NCBI RefSeq assembly: GCF_001638985.1
Contig: NW_017265134.1
Coordinates: 3,207,800-3,271,799, forward strand
Direction of reading: 5' to 3'
Length of the DNA: 64,000 nt
Origin: Phycomyces blakesleeanus NRRL 1555(-)
Taxonomy: Eukaryota > Mucoromycota > Mucoromycetes > Mucorales > Phycomycetaceae
The notes beneath the pieces are model-generated. The model made no database searches. It was not told the DNA's origin and was given only the letters and a program-made list of their open reading frames with translations. A program made the position numbers and the translations under genes. Shown here in pieces: positions 25,401-37,784 of the stretch (positions are counted from its first letter, which is position 1; every line of letters starts with the position of its first letter).

Positions 25401-26138
25401 TGTGGTGATCCAGACACTCGGATGTTGGATTTATCACATATATAAGAACATATTCATATTGGGATAGTGTAGTAGCTATCATCTTGTCAGTATAAAATAT
25501 ATATAAATGATTAAGTAATCAGCCCAATAATTATTACAGTTAGTACTGTAGATAATATCTTAAAGATTGTTAAGATAATTATATCATACTGCCGGGTAAA
25601 CTGTGTCAGATCGATATGGAGCTAATTTAGTAGGAAGTCCTAAAGCTCTAGTATAAAAGAGAAAAGAATAGCTAAGAGCTAAAGAAGTACAATTTATGAC
25701 TTGATGTCATAATTGTAACACCGACACTAGTTAAGCAGTAAATACACTCTAATAACCAAATATAGTAAAGGAAGAAAGCCTTAAGAAACTAAGACGTAAT
25801 GACAAGAGCAGATTGTGTTTTCTTATAAAAAGGGACACTTTTTATTTATGAATAAAAAAAACTTATATACAGTCTCAAAGTATTTCTATATGTCTCTATT
25901 ATCAAATATTTTATTTTTCTATTGTTTTGTACCTGAAATACCACAAGAATACATCATATAAATAAATGAAAAATTGATAACTTAATTTACCATTAATGGT
26001 TTTATCTATATTCCTGTCATTATCATTCTGGGCATGACACTTGGCAGTTCTTTTATCTGTCATGGTGTATCCAAGAGGATTGCGATTGCATCTTGTGCAT
26101 TTGCAACGAACTTCATTAGGATTGGCAATGGAAAACAT
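22493..26138 (-). pseudogene. tnp2: tnp2-type CACTA transposase of B, one TAG stop and an intronic LTR
   Basis: Exon 1 (26138-about 25991) begins MFSIANPNEVRCKCTRC, the C-x-C-x2-C motif. The first intron holds a 545-bp solo LTR. Exon 2 lies at about 25376-25306. Exon 3 (about 25265-25075) is acidic (ETEEYTSEYESEYESSDEFE). The main exon starts near 24988 and has NIDWFQPFDG, MVACDIPAARKTCGF, CACYKC, LMHNLFLGTAKRMM and FGPIYRFWLFSFERYNG. One in-frame TAG at 22688-22690 replaces the Trp of an FVEWY-like site seen in the other copies; the frame then runs to TAA at 22493-22495. Asp of DPMHN has become Asn-Leu (NLMHN), so catalysis is also doubtful. Confidence 0.85.
25401..25945. mobile_element. Solo LTR, family 1 (545 bp), duplication AGAAT
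   Basis: It runs TGTGGTGATCCAGACACTCG to CCTGAAATACCACA and is flanked by AGAAT at 25396-25400 and 25946-25950. Two further near-identical copies occur at 35492-36034 (same orientation) and 52838-53381 (inverted). On the minus strand a TATATAAG box suggests that this is the transcribed direction. It lies in the first intron of tnp2 of B. Confidence 0.95.
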
Positions 26139-26529
26139 TTTTTCACTTAATTTTTTTTAATAATAAAGGAAGTGTGTAACAGCCGTTGCTTATTATAATT
26201 ATCTTTATTATTTTGAAAAAATTCTCTCAGAGACTCTGATATATATTAGGCCAATGATATGTCTTTAAATATATTCTCGCTGCTAAACACAGGAAATGAC
26301 CTGGGTTGTAATTTTTTGGCTACTATTATCGATAATTCCAGGTAAGTGGAATTCAATTATTTTAAGGTGTTTTTGCAGTGTACTGCGGTTGATGCTCAGA
26401 AGATGTTACTGTGGTTAATCTTTACAAGACATTACTGCGGTTTGTTATCTATGAGGTATCTTTGACACACAGAACTGCTGCAGTCAATTATTCCGATTTC
26501 TCGGATTCATCAAAATAATGTCTGACAAG

Positions 26530-26885
26530 ATGATTTTTATTAAATGTAATTCTTGACTATTTATACAAAATGATTGTTGTTTTCTGGCTAAAAGAATAGC
26601 TACGATAATATGTCTTAGATGGTGGTTATCCAGTAATATCTCTGCAAGTATATTCCTCATCTCTAACATCTAAAACATAGATAAAAGACCAATTGGCAAA
26701 GTCAAGATCTTTCATCCTAAAAAGTCAACCGTTACTGGTTGCTTGTAACTTCCGATTTTGGTCACCGATGTCAACTCTGACATGTGAGCAAAAGGAAATC
26801 ACTTTGGTTGTCATTCTCAAAATGGAATTCTGTCTAATCTTTATTACAACAGGTTGACAAGATTTCGGATACGTCACGACTACAA
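26530..26885. repeat. Dispersed repeat shared with 41.57-42.03 kb and 48.91-48.99 kb
   Basis: Sequence from about 26530 (GACTATTTATACAAAATGAT) to 26880 is clearly related to 41570-41830, then to about 42007-42029, and resumes at 48909 beyond transposon D2 (TTTGGTTGTTATTCTTAAAA here versus TTTGGTTGTCATTCTCAAAA at 26804). It abuts the 3' side of the tRNA-Phe gene; the other copy starts about 160 bp past tRNA-Val. No coding capacity is seen. It could be an old noncoding element. Confidence 0.6.
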
Positions 26886-26888
26886 AAA

Positions 26889-26961
26889 TGCCACAAGTGT
26901 GGATTGAACACACGACCTTTAGATCTTCAGTCTAACGCTCTCCCAGCTGAGCTATTGCGGC
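26889..26961 (-). tRNA. tRNA-Phe (GAA)
   Basis: On the minus strand a complete 73-nt cloverleaf begins GCCGCAATAGCTCAGCTGGG. The acceptor stem GCCGCAA pairs with TTGTGGC (one G-T). The anticodon stem TTAGA/TCTAA frames the loop CTGAAGA with anticodon GAA. The T arm is GTGTG-TTCAATC-CACAC. There is no intron and no encoded CCA, and a T5 stretch directly downstream would end Pol III transcription. It looks functional. Confidence 0.95.
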
Positions 26962-28857
26962 TTTTCTCTTTTAACATATGTGCTGTAGGCATTTTTAGCG
27001 TTTGCCAATTACTGGTGAGGGATACCGGATGGTGGATTCCTTCAGTGGTTTGCACTGCAAAAGACAACCGATTTAAGTAGCTTAATTTTTGTTTAAATCC
27101 TCCAAAAATCGGTGGTTTATGTTCAATTATAGTTCGGTATTTGTTACAAAAATTGGTTCATTTAGTTAACCAAATGATGAGATTATAGATACTAAAATCA
27201 ATAGATAAATTGAGAGTTATAATTCCCCCTTTTCTTGAAATGTTATAATTGTCTGTAATTCTGGTTATATATTCACCCATAACTTCAAACCGTACCTAAA
27301 CCCTACTTGTTATGGAATTGGCTTTGAACTCTCTACCTCTTAAAAAATTTTATTTGCTTTAATTACATGATATTATTGGATAGACCTCACTAAAATCGAC
27401 CTAGAATCAGTCTGAAATCTGACAGGAACCAGCATTCAAATGAATGATTGTAAAAAAAAACTTAAATAGATCTTGTTGACATCATCAAGAGATGACGCAT
27501 TTGAAATAGAATCTCATGGAAAAAATGGTTTTTATTGATTTTTGAATGGTTGGAAAATATATTTAACTATTTAATATGGACCACTAATACTTCTTTAAAA
27601 GTATGTATCCGAATAGTACGACTTGTATACATGTTATACTTTCATTTATTGGACGGCTTGAATACATTGGATGACCTAACTTATACTATACTTCCCTACC
27701 TTATCGGTTTCATGTATTCGGCGCGTTTTTTGGTTTTACACTTCTTTAACTGAAAATGAAATCCTTGGTATTTTCTTGGAGAATACATTTGTTTGGAACT
27801 ACATTAGCTTAGAGCAAAAAAAGATACAGAAGTATTAATATAGGTTTCTTTATGAAATAAAATGAAATAACATACTTACTAGATCATTTATGGAGGTTCA
27901 TAACAAATCTCGCGATAGAATAAAAATCCGTTTGATTGATATTTTCTTTTAAATAAAAAGCAAGAAATAAAATAAACAACTTTATTAATATGTACGCTTT
28001 GATTGTAAAGACACTTGAATTACTTACATATTATAGACACGCGTTTGCAAAAGGGGGCAAACCAGTATGACTTGAAAAAAAGGCGTGACATATTTATCTG
28101 AGAAGAAGAATTGATAAGTTACATTATTTAAGTTGAGTTATATATATATTACCTTTTCATAGACTGAAAATATCAGAAAGTATATAGTGTCAAGAGCAAA
28201 ACATCTTTTATTACAAAATGGGTAGAAGCCCTATCATTTTAAAAATAAAAGATATTTAGTCAGCAAGGTGTTTCATTTTGGTTAGGAGATTGTTTATTAC
28301 CTGTGCTGTTTTGAATGCTTGTTGAGTGTATTGTTTATCTAATATATATTAAGATGATTCTAAAAGCCAAAAGTATTAATAAAAGTTGAGATCTTAAGAG
28401 TAAGCTTACCAAGACATATAAAAAGAGACAAAATGAGAAGAGCAGGTTAAAGAAAGAGAAAATAAAAAAGAGGGGCGCGGTTATTCTATTAAATACGAAT
28501 TCGGGGTTTTTTTTTAAAAATAAATAAATCAAAAAATAATTTTTGTCTGTAACTTAGAATTGAAAGAAAACGCAGTTGCACTATGCCAGCAGCTAATACA
28601 TATGAAAAACAGAGTATAGTATAAAATCATATTATTCAAATACTAATACATAATATAAGAATAAAACATGGATTGAAAATTAAATTAAAGAAACACATAA
28701 AATACTCACAACAAGAGTGGAAACATTCAAAGCTGTTCTTGTTACGTAATAGATCATGGTGTTCTCTGAGAAAGAATAAAACTTAAAGCCCAAATTAAAC
28801 ATAATATAAATAGACCCTTTGGATTTAAAAAAAAACAAGCTATTCTTATTATTCACA

Positions 28858-30091
28858 ATGTCAAGAAATCTCAATAACAATTCAGTTAACAATGCTTTTG
28901 GTGAAGAACCTTCTGTGGGAAGGTAGATTAAAACCAGGCAGTCTTCAATTTTCTTATATTAATTTTATTTTCGTTTTTTATAAAAATCAAAAAAAAGCCC
29001 ACCAAGAAATACCAATGATATAAGGACGATAATGTTGCAACACTCACAGGGAACAGTGAGCAATCAAAGACCACTAGCACCAAAGAGAGCTCGGTTGAAT
29101 CTTGAAGGTGATTCGTTGGGTAGAACTCGTAACATCCATGATGTGTACGAGAAACTTGATACCATGAATGGTGTCTTAAACACTGTTTTGAAGAACACAT
29201 CTTCTGAGAAAGCCGAAGCCACTGCTAGTAATGCAGTTGAGCAAGACATGTCGCCTGGACGTCAACCAACATTGGATGTAAGTAATCATAATATGTTTTT
29301 ATGTAGATAGAATTTAATATACATTTATATTATAGCAATTGTTGCGCGATTATTTGAGTGAAGAGAAATTATATGACCAATACAATACCAATGAAAATAA
29401 AAACAGTGAGGGAAACAGACTCGTTCTGAAGTCTGTTACCGATTACCTTCGTCGTCAAGAAGAGGGGAAAAAGGTGGACTTGCCAACTCTTCGAACTAAG
29501 ATTGTGCGGCACATTGGCAACAGAAAGTTGCAAGAAAAAAAAACAGGAGAAAAGAAGCAGGAAGAGAATCGACGGGCCTGTCTTCGTCAGCGACGTGTAA
29601 AGGTAAAAAACACACGCACACAATATACTAGATGTGATATTAAATTAGAAATATTATATATTTATATATAGTCGTGTGAAAGAAGACAATCTGCCTTGAA
29701 AGCCAATCGGGCACACTTTGTGAACAGCTTTGGAGAGAATGTTGACAGTATTCTCCATGCTGATTACATGTCAGACCTTGAGAGTGATGACGAAAGAGAA
29801 GAAGAGGAACAGGATTCGTCCTCAGAAAAGAGTTTTTTTTGGAGATTCCGCCCAAGCTGGAGAAGCGAAGAGGTATAGTACAAAAAACTATTTTTTTGGA
29901 TGGTGTGTAATAATACTTACATTGACATATAGGGAGATAGGTTCGTTGATGAACTTGATGCGGATTATGAGGCAGCTCATGATAAGAAAAATAATACCCG
30001 TCCATTCGAGCATAAATTTAAAGGAATAAGAGATAAGCAGCTTAGTAAGACCAAGGCAAACAAGCTGCCATCATGGTCAAAGAAACAATAA
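28858..30091 (+). CDS. WRSDE accessory gene of C, five exons
   Basis: Exons are 28858-28922, 29025-29277, 29336-29602, 29672-29872 and 29933-30091, joining in phase. The product starts MSRNLNNNSVNNAFGEE and has a helical stretch (IHDVYEKLDTMNGVLNTVLK). It then has a Lys/Arg/Glu-rich segment (KLQEKKTGEKKQEENRRA), the acidic MSDLESDDEREEEEQD, RPSWRSEE, and a tail ending KLPSWSKKQ. It stops 67 bp from the tnp2 stop, tail to tail. No stop or frameshift is present, so it may still be expressed. The function is unknown; conservation with tnp2 in all copies argues for a role in transposition. Confidence 0.75.
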
Positions 30092-30158
30092 GACAATAAA
30101 TCAAACATTTTCTAATAAATTGATAAAAGAGTGCAAAGTGGTATTTTATTAATATTAT

Positions 30159-33100
30159 TTAAGCTTCTATTTTTTGGGGTAAAGGGATTACTAAACGTTT
30201 AAATTCACTAGTTATAGTAAACCTATATTTAGCAATTGCGATTGGTGAATATAAACGATGTACTGGAATAATACATTCATAATTAAGTACAGAAGAAGGT
30301 TCATTCCAGAGCTCAATGCCTTCATTTAACATTGGCTGGTAACTCCCCGAAGAATAACTAGAGTACCACTCAACAAACGCAAAAGTATGGGTGATGACAG
30401 TTTCGTTGATGGTTATCAAATGTTGAAATAAATACAGTATACGGCCAGGAAACGCTGCTTTATCTTCACTGTTATTCTCAAGATAATAGGCGCGGAAATA
30501 AGATCCAGAAGAGTATTCCTGTCCAAGAAGAGATATCCGTTTCATTTTCTCAATTCGGTTATTGACAAAAATCTGGTTAGACTCGCAGTTTGAATAATGG
30601 CCAAAAAGATCGTGACTGCCATACGCGTGTCTGTAAAACTCCAGTAAACATTCATAATGTCCCTTGCACATTGTAATCCTTTGGTCGAGTTTAATCGGAA
30701 ACACTGAAGGGGGCAACGGCTCACAACCCAAAGCAGAATGACGAGGGTTTAACGAATATTCAACAAAGTCAGACAGAGAAAAGGTACTGGCAGTAGAAGA
30801 TGGATGCAATGCTGCTAATTGATCTTGACTATTTGAAATGCGATGCAGAAAGTCAATTGCGAACTGGGGAAGATGGTTGACGAAAGATTGTATGAAGCTG
30901 CCAATGTATGTTCTCTCCAAAAATCTCTTCATCATTGTTGATTCGAAGCCGCCTTTTTGATTTGTTTCGATATTCTTCAACAAACCATTGTATCTCTCGA
31001 AACTGAATAACCAGAAAGCATAAATTGGCCCAAAGTCATGAACACACTCGCCAAGATGAAGATGTAGATGCATATTTGGTGTCACGGCCGATTTTCCATA
31101 CAGTGTCTGAAATCTTGTACAAAACAATTGGAGTTTACTGTGGGCTTCGTCTATTTCTTTGTCATTGATCGAAGGTTTTGTGAGTAAGCGGCATGCGTCA
31201 ACAAACAAAATCCAGTTTTCGAGATTCTTGGCTGGGAGCACATGCTTCAGAACAAATGGAGAGTATATGACGCACCACGACTTCCACTCGTCAGCTTTCA
31301 TGAACGAAAACCCATCGGCAATCTTCTTTGTTATACGCGCATATCCACAAGGTACAACAATACCATTGGCAAGCTCTTGCATAGTTAACTGATTCTTTTC
31401 ATTGATGTAGTTACACTCGCGCCATATCTGAATCATTCGCTTTGCAGTTCCAAGATAGAGGTTATGCATCGGGTCTATAACTGTAAAGCGGACTGGGTCA
31501 AAGTAAGATAACCAATGAAGCTCTGACCACCGAGTGCTGTTTTCTTTTTCTAGGCGTGTTTGCTCAGTATTGTTCAATGCATTTGCCCAGCTGACAGCGT
31601 GTTCCAGATTCATTGTCTTCGTGCGTCTCACCCAATTGCTATACTTGAATCCAGAGTAGTCAAGCTTGCTGGTCTTCTTTATAGTCGTGAATTGTCGTTG
31701 ACATTTGTGACAGGCGCATGTGCTCATGTGGCCAGTAAATCCAGAGGTTTTGCGAGCGGCAGGGATATCACAGGCAACACACATCAATGCAGCACGAACA
31801 ACAATCTTTCTATTTTGTGAGTCTGTCATTTCTACACCAATGTACATCTCCAACAATTCGTCAACGAGCGGCTTCAAGTAATGATTCATGCTGTCAGTGC
31901 TTGCTTCCTTCGGCCCAGGCATCATACCAACAAGAATGACATTTTCAGACTTAAGGCGTTCACTCCGTGGGAGATTGTTGATAGAGAGATATATCGCACC
32001 ACTGGAATGTGTTCGTCCATCAAATGGCTGAAACCAATCGATATTCAGAGTCAACATTAAAGATCGGCTATCATCAACAAACCGTCTGCCATTGATGTCT
32101 TTAATATCACTCCAAACTGCACCATCGAAAATGTCAAGTTTGGTGTTTTCAATTATTTGACGACTTCTCCACAAATTGATCTTGGACACGAAATCTGGCT
32201 TGGAGAATTTTTGTTGCAAGGCGTACTTCAGAGAGTTGAATGGATATACCATTGCTGGAAGAGAACGATTTCCGGTTGACACTTTAAAGAGATTGTTGTT
32301 GCAAATGGCGGATTGAGAGAATTTCTTAAATGTACAGACTCTTTGACTTGTTTCCGGAGGATAAATCGAATGACATTGTGAGCATGCAATGTATACTGTC
32401 ATTCCGTCTGTTGCCATGTTAAATCCTGTCTTATGCTTCAAGCTATTGATCGTCATTGGAAGGGCGCCAGACATATCACAGAGAGACAGTAGAGTATTAC
32501 AAAATTCAATGAGAATCGATCCACCGCTTTCCACCAAAAAGATCAAGTGAAATATGACAATGAATACTGCAACAAAGCGGATATACAAGGGCATGTTATC
32601 AAAAGACGAAGGACGAACTATGAAGACAAAGGTTAAGTTAGTTTAAATTAATATACTGATTAATTGTCTATACCGTATTAATTCATACCTGATTCTACTA
32701 TCGAGGTCCCACTGGTCTCATCAAAGTTTTCTTCTTGTTCAAAATCAAAACCGGTATCGCCTTCTTCAATCTCATCGCCATCAACCACAAATGCTCCTGT
32801 AATTGTATCTTCGGCAGTAAAGATGGACTCTTCTTGGGACAAAGGTAAGTCAACTGGAAAGGAATAATTGTTGTAAAGATGTAGAAATAAAAATATAATT
32901 ACAATTATAATCATATAAAAAATAAAAAATAAAAAATATATATATCAGTTTCAATTATTATTTTGTTCATTTATTTTATTTTATTTTCTTACCTTCTTGA
33001 TCAAATTCAATGTTTTGTTCTTCATTTTCGTCTTCATATTCGCCTTCGCCTTCGTTCTCGTAATCATAATCATTGTCATTGTCACTGTCAATACTATCTA

Positions 33101-33347
33101 CTTCCATGTCGTCAAAATGTTCTTCAGGAACATCTATTTTATGAATTAATTTATATTAATTTTACATGTACAGCTCGAGTTATTCTTGTTATTTACCCAT
33201 TGCATCGTCTTTGGCAACAGGCACTATATGTTTCTCATAGTGTCGTTGTGCATTTTGTCTTTTCTGTTTCTTTCCACAGCTATCCAACTTTGTACAGTCT
33301 GGACATTTGCAGATAACATAACTGTCTTTCTTTTGATTATTGGACAT
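30159..33347 (-). CDS. tnp2: tnp2-type CACTA transposase of C, apparently intact
   Basis: Exon 1 (33347-about 33197) begins MSNNQKKDSYVICKCPDC (C-x-C-x2-C). Exon 2 (about 33135-32991) and exon 3 (about 32852-32690) are very acidic. The main exon begins near 32620; from MPLYIRFVAVF (32594) it runs 811 codons to the stop at 30159 without interruption. Motifs are NIDWFQPFDG, CVACDIPAARKTSGF, CACHKC, DPMHNLYLGTAKRMI and FGPIYAFWLFSFERYNG, all matching the consensus of the copies here. It is the best candidate for an active transposase in the window. It would bind the CACTG ends and cut with a DDE-type nuclease; which acidic residues are catalytic cannot be fixed from this sequence alone. Confidence 0.9.
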
Positions 33348-34169
33348 GTCGATTGTTTTAAATTATAAAAAAAATAATATAGATTTTAAGAGATCTTGAT
33401 CAAGGTCTTTATATACCAAAAAAAAAATTATAAATAGATAAAATACTGCTCCATGCCATGACTATAGTATGCCAAGTAATTCCTTGATACATCTACCGCA
33501 CATATCATCATAATTATACTCATATATTGTTAAGTCATTAACCAAGTCAAATACTGCGTACATTACTAAAAGTGTACGCAATTTTTTTTAAAAGTCTTTT
33601 TTTAGAATTATAATATTTGATATGACGATGATTCGACCATGACAAAAAATAATCCAAAAATGGAACATTCGCCTCTCACAACATGTGAAATAAAAAAATC
33701 TGATATTTTAGTTCCATATATCAAAGGGAAAAATCACGCAAAAATATTGCCACAGTAAAAATGAAATCACAACCTTTTGTCTCGTTCCCTTGAAATATAT
33801 GGATTAAATATTTGTTTTTATATTCACATTTATAATACATAAAAAATATTTAAATGATTTATTTTGAAATAGAAAAAGTGAAACCTTAAGAATATATATA
33901 ATTTTTATTAAATATTATATTAACTTTTGTATAAGTGTTTTTTCAATGTAATTTAGAATTATATCAAAGAAGTGTATAATATAAAAAAAAACCCAATTTT
34001 GTAATTTTATGGCCAAAAAAATGATGGTAGTGTGATTTTACAGCTAAAAAAGAGCGATCTGAAATCACAACAGAAAAAAATAGAAATTATTTGAAAAAAT
34101 TAAAAATCGAAAATTGTAGTAAAATTTTTGCAGGTTTTCAGGAACTAAAATCAGCGGTCTTTTGCAGTG

Positions 34170-37100
34170 GAATTGCAGCTCCAGTGCACTCAATGACATG
34201 ATGACGGCTGGTGGTATGCAATCCACAGGAACAAGGTTGAGGACGTCCAGGAAGCCACCCCATACGCCAACGTATGAATCTACTACGTTCATAGTTAGTC
34301 ATGGGAAGCCAGAGAATAGGGTCAACACCAAGAGAAGGATGGCAAGCAGAGAGAAGTATTTGTTGAGAGCGTTGCAAGGAGAGGCCCTGGTTCAAAAATG
34401 AACGAATGGCATGCTTGCAAGCTTTAGAATCAGCATTCTGACGATTGGAGAGAGACAACCAAATGGGATTAGCTAAAAGCTTAAACCATTGGTGTGCTGG
34501 GTTTGTAAGAACAGGTCGAAGAAGAGTAAACAGAGTCTCATCAGGCAACCAGAAAGCACAATATACAAACTTGAAACCAAGAGTCAAGATCCTCTCCCTC
34601 ATGCTAGGAAGATTCCCAAGGTGACGGAAAACAGATGTAGAAGATGTGGAGTGACCTCCAAAAATCATGTGTAAGCATGTGTTCTGGGCCTTTTCAAGCA
34701 CAGCAACTTGTTTAATGTTGAAGCAGGATATTGCCAGGCCATACTCAAATTGTGGATGAATAAACTGGCAATACAAACGAATTGAGAGTAGACGTGACAA
34801 CCCAGTGTGATTGACACCAAGTGATTGAAGAGCACGCATGCTGTTGATAGCAGAGACACAATTACGAGAGATGAGAAGAGATGGATCAATAGTCCCCTTT
34901 GCTGAGAAGGGAACACCAAGGTAAGGAAACGAATGAGCATGAGGAATAGGCACATTGTAGAGAGAGAATGACAAAGGAGAAAGAGAACAAGAATGGTGAA
35001 GGATCATGCACTTGGTGGGACTCCAACAATATCCTAGCTCTTGAGAATGTTGTTCAGCAGAATTCAGAATGACAGGCATAGCTTCTGGTGTAGCAATGAT
35101 GGCAACATCGTCAGCAAAAAGTAGTGAATTGACTAATTGATCATTGAGTCTTGTGGCAGCAGTCTGGTTAAATACTGTGTTACAAAGTTCCCCTGCAGCA
35201 CGAAGAGCAACTGGTAGAGAATTTATGTACACAGAATAAAGGTGGGGAGAAAGCACAGATCCTTGCATAACGCCAGTCAATGGTTGGAATGATCTGGATG
35301 TTACACCAGAAAGCAACACCTCAACTTGAACATTGTCAAAAAGACTTTGTAACAAAGCTAACATAGCATCAGAGGCAAGAGGACGTAATGATGTCCATAC
35401 TACAGAACGATCAACAGTGTCATATGCAGACTTGATATCAAGAAAAGCCAAGACTGGTGGTGCTTTGAATTGAGCTGTGTGACGACGGACCTGTGGTGAT
35501 CCAGACACTCGGATGTTGGATTTATCACATATAAGAACATATTCATATTGGGATAGCATAGTAGCTATCATCTTGTCAGTATAAAATATATATAAACGAT
35601 TAAGTAATCAGCCCAATAATTATTACAGTTAGTACTGTAGATAATATCTTAAAGATTGTTAAGATAATTATATCATACTGCCGGGTAAACTGTGTCAGAT
35701 CGATATGTAGCTAATTTAGTAGGAAGTCCTAAAGCTCTAGTATAAAAGAGAAAAGAATAGCTAAGAGCTAAAGAAGTACGATTTATGACTTGATGTCATA
35801 ATTGTAACACCGACACTAGTTAAGCAGTAAATACACTCTAATAACCAAATATAGTAAAGGAAGAAAGCCTTAAGAAACTAAGATGTAATGACAAGAGCAG
35901 ATTGTGTTTTCTTATAAAAAGGGACACTTTCTATTTATGAATAAAGACAACTTATATACAGTCTCAAAGTATTTCTATACGTCTCTATTATCAAATATTT
36001 TATTTTTCTATTGTTTCGTACCTGAAATACCACAGGACCATCTCATGGAGACAAAGAACTTGATCAAGGGAGCTATGTTGACGTTGGAATCCACCCTGTG
36101 CAATGTCAATTGTTGGAGACACATCTTCAAGAGGAAACTGTAGACAATATTCCATGGCTTTTCTCAGGATAGACGTTAAGCTAATGGGACGATAGTTAGC
36201 AGGGTCATGAGTATCACCCTTTTTAAAGATGGGGACAACTTGTGCAGTACGCCATGCAAGAGGTGCAGAACCCCATTGCCAACAAAGCTGGAACAAAAGA
36301 CAAAGAACAGGAGAGACTTGCTTAACAATTGGGTGAAGCATTTCAGCACGAAGATTGTCAACACCAGGAGTCTTGCGTGTAGGAAGCTTGAAAATTGCAC
36401 TCTCTACAGAAAGATGAGTAAAAGGACATGATTCATCAATTGCAATTGGTGATGAAATCATCACTGTCTGGTCTGGAGGGCGGCGTGCAGGAAGAAATTG
36501 ACCTGAGAAAATCTGTTGAAGATGATCAGCCATTTTGTTAGCAGCTACTTGAGGTCCACCAGGATCCACAAAGACAGGACTGGTTTGACGATGGCTTTTA
36601 ATACGTTTCATTGTTGCTGTTGTCTTTGCAAAGTCTTGTGTTGCCAATTTGTTGCAGAATTCTTTCCATGTTTCATGTCGACAACGCTGGACTGATAACC
36701 TAACAGCATGACATGCATCCTGATGGCGCATCCAGCATATAGCCTTCTGCAAACCACTAGAATGACGCCAGCGTTGGTAGCTGCGTTCTCTCAGATCCAT
36801 TGCTTCTTGAAGGTCCACTGACCAGAACCAGTACTTTTGCATGGTACGTGGTGTACGACGACCAACAGCAGTGTCCAGAGCATCATAGATAGCTTGAGCA
36901 AAAGCAGAGCACAGAGAATCTACAGGAGGAGGAGAAGAAGAAGAAAGGAAAGCACTGAACTGCTCTGTCAGATTGTCCAATGACCCAGAAGCTGTATCAA
37001 TGTAGATCTTGAGAGTGTCAGGCTGAGCAAGCCCAGAAAGATTCCAAAGTAGGCGCGGATGGTTAGTAGGGGGAGGGGGAGGTGAAACATAGGGAGTGAA

Positions 37101-37784
37101 AGTGAGGTTGACCATTTTGTGATCAGAGCCTAAAGAAAGATCAGAACGAATTTGCATAGAAGGATTGAAAATGGGGAATGTAGAAAGAAATAAATCAATG
37201 ACACTGGAACGTGAGGTACCAGAGCCACCAGAAAGAAAGGTAGGAATACCAAATGCAAGTAATTCATTCCAACAAGTGAGACCAGTTGCCTGGATCCACT
37301 GAAGAAAAGAAGTTCCTCGCGAAGTGATAGCATGGTCACCAAGAAAGGATCCCATATGTGAATTAAAATCACCACAAAAAATAGTGTTAGAAGAAGGAAT
37401 AGAAGAAGAAGAGAGGGGGAGGTCATAAAGAATAGAAATTGCATCGTCATTAGAAAGAGAAGGGGGAAGATAAATGCAATGAATAAGACAATCAAAGACA
37501 ATACAAGAAAGAACATAAGGAGAAGAAGAAGGAACAATAGAAATGGGGTAAGGGAAAGAAGGATTTACAAGAAGAGAAATACCCATGCAGCCACGGCTAG
37601 CATTGGGGACAGACTGACCATAGGTATGGTACTGCTGCCAAGAAGTAGGATAACGATGGGGGGACAAAAGCCACGTTTCAGTGATAAAAAGAAGGGAAGT
37701 AAGTGGAGCATATGAAAGGATCGTAGGTATGGTCTGTTTTGCAAGACCATTTGCATTCCATAATGTAATTGTTACTGGATTCAT
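34170..37784 (-). pseudogene. LINE ORF2: endonuclease and reverse transcriptase, interrupted and truncated
   Basis: The start MNPVTITLWNANGLAKQTIP is the N-terminus of an exonuclease-endonuclease-phosphatase nuclease (later ITETWLL, FCGDFNSHMG, GSDHKMV), which nicks target DNA. The RT follows: FKKGDTHDPANYRPISLTSI, then, after a 543-bp LTR insertion (35492-36034), LAFLDIKSAYDTVDR, GVMQGSVLSPHLYSVYIN and LLFADDVAII, the FADD catalytic box. Near the end is a cysteine/histidine cluster (PCSCGLHTTSRHHVIEC). The frame is open on both sides of the LTR and lost at 34170. No RNase H domain is recognised. Confidence 0.9.
35492..36034. mobile_element. Solo LTR, family 1 (543 bp), duplication GGACC
   Basis: TGTGGTGATCC...AATACCACA, flanked by GGACC at 35487-35491 and 36035-36039. 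The empty site is present in LINE copy 2 at about 41270 (GACGACGGACCATCTCATGG), which proves the boundaries exactly. It interrupts the RT region of LINE copy 1. Confidence 0.98.

Larger units (their letters stand above)
19550..26380 (-). mobile_element. CACTA-like transposon B (right end certain, left end unresolved)
   Basis: The right end (26380) reads TTTTTGCAGTG; its reverse complement CACTGCAAAAACACCTTAAA resembles the end of E and lies 242 bp from the tnp2 ATG, the same distance as in A, D and E. No matching left terminus was found between D1 and the accessory gene. In the other copies the accessory ATG lies 1.8-2.2 kb from the far end, but only 1.1 kb separates it from D1 here, so B may have been split by D1 and continue left of 12673. 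Two solo LTRs lie inside. From 19550 to 20643 no gene is recognised. Confidence 0.6.
27053..34169 (-). mobile_element. CACTA-like transposon C, 7117 bp
   Basis: The left end CACTGCAAAAGACAACCGAT and the reverse complement of the right end, CACTGCAAAAGACCGCTGAT, form a clear terminal inverted repeat. It carries accessory (plus) and tnp2 (minus), both with open frames. The flanking triplets differ (TTG left, GAA right), and the right flank is LINE sequence while the left is not, so one side has been rearranged since insertion. From 27053 to 28857 there is a possible diverged orf3 on the minus strand and nothing else identifiable; 33348-34169 is noncoding. Confidence 0.8.
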
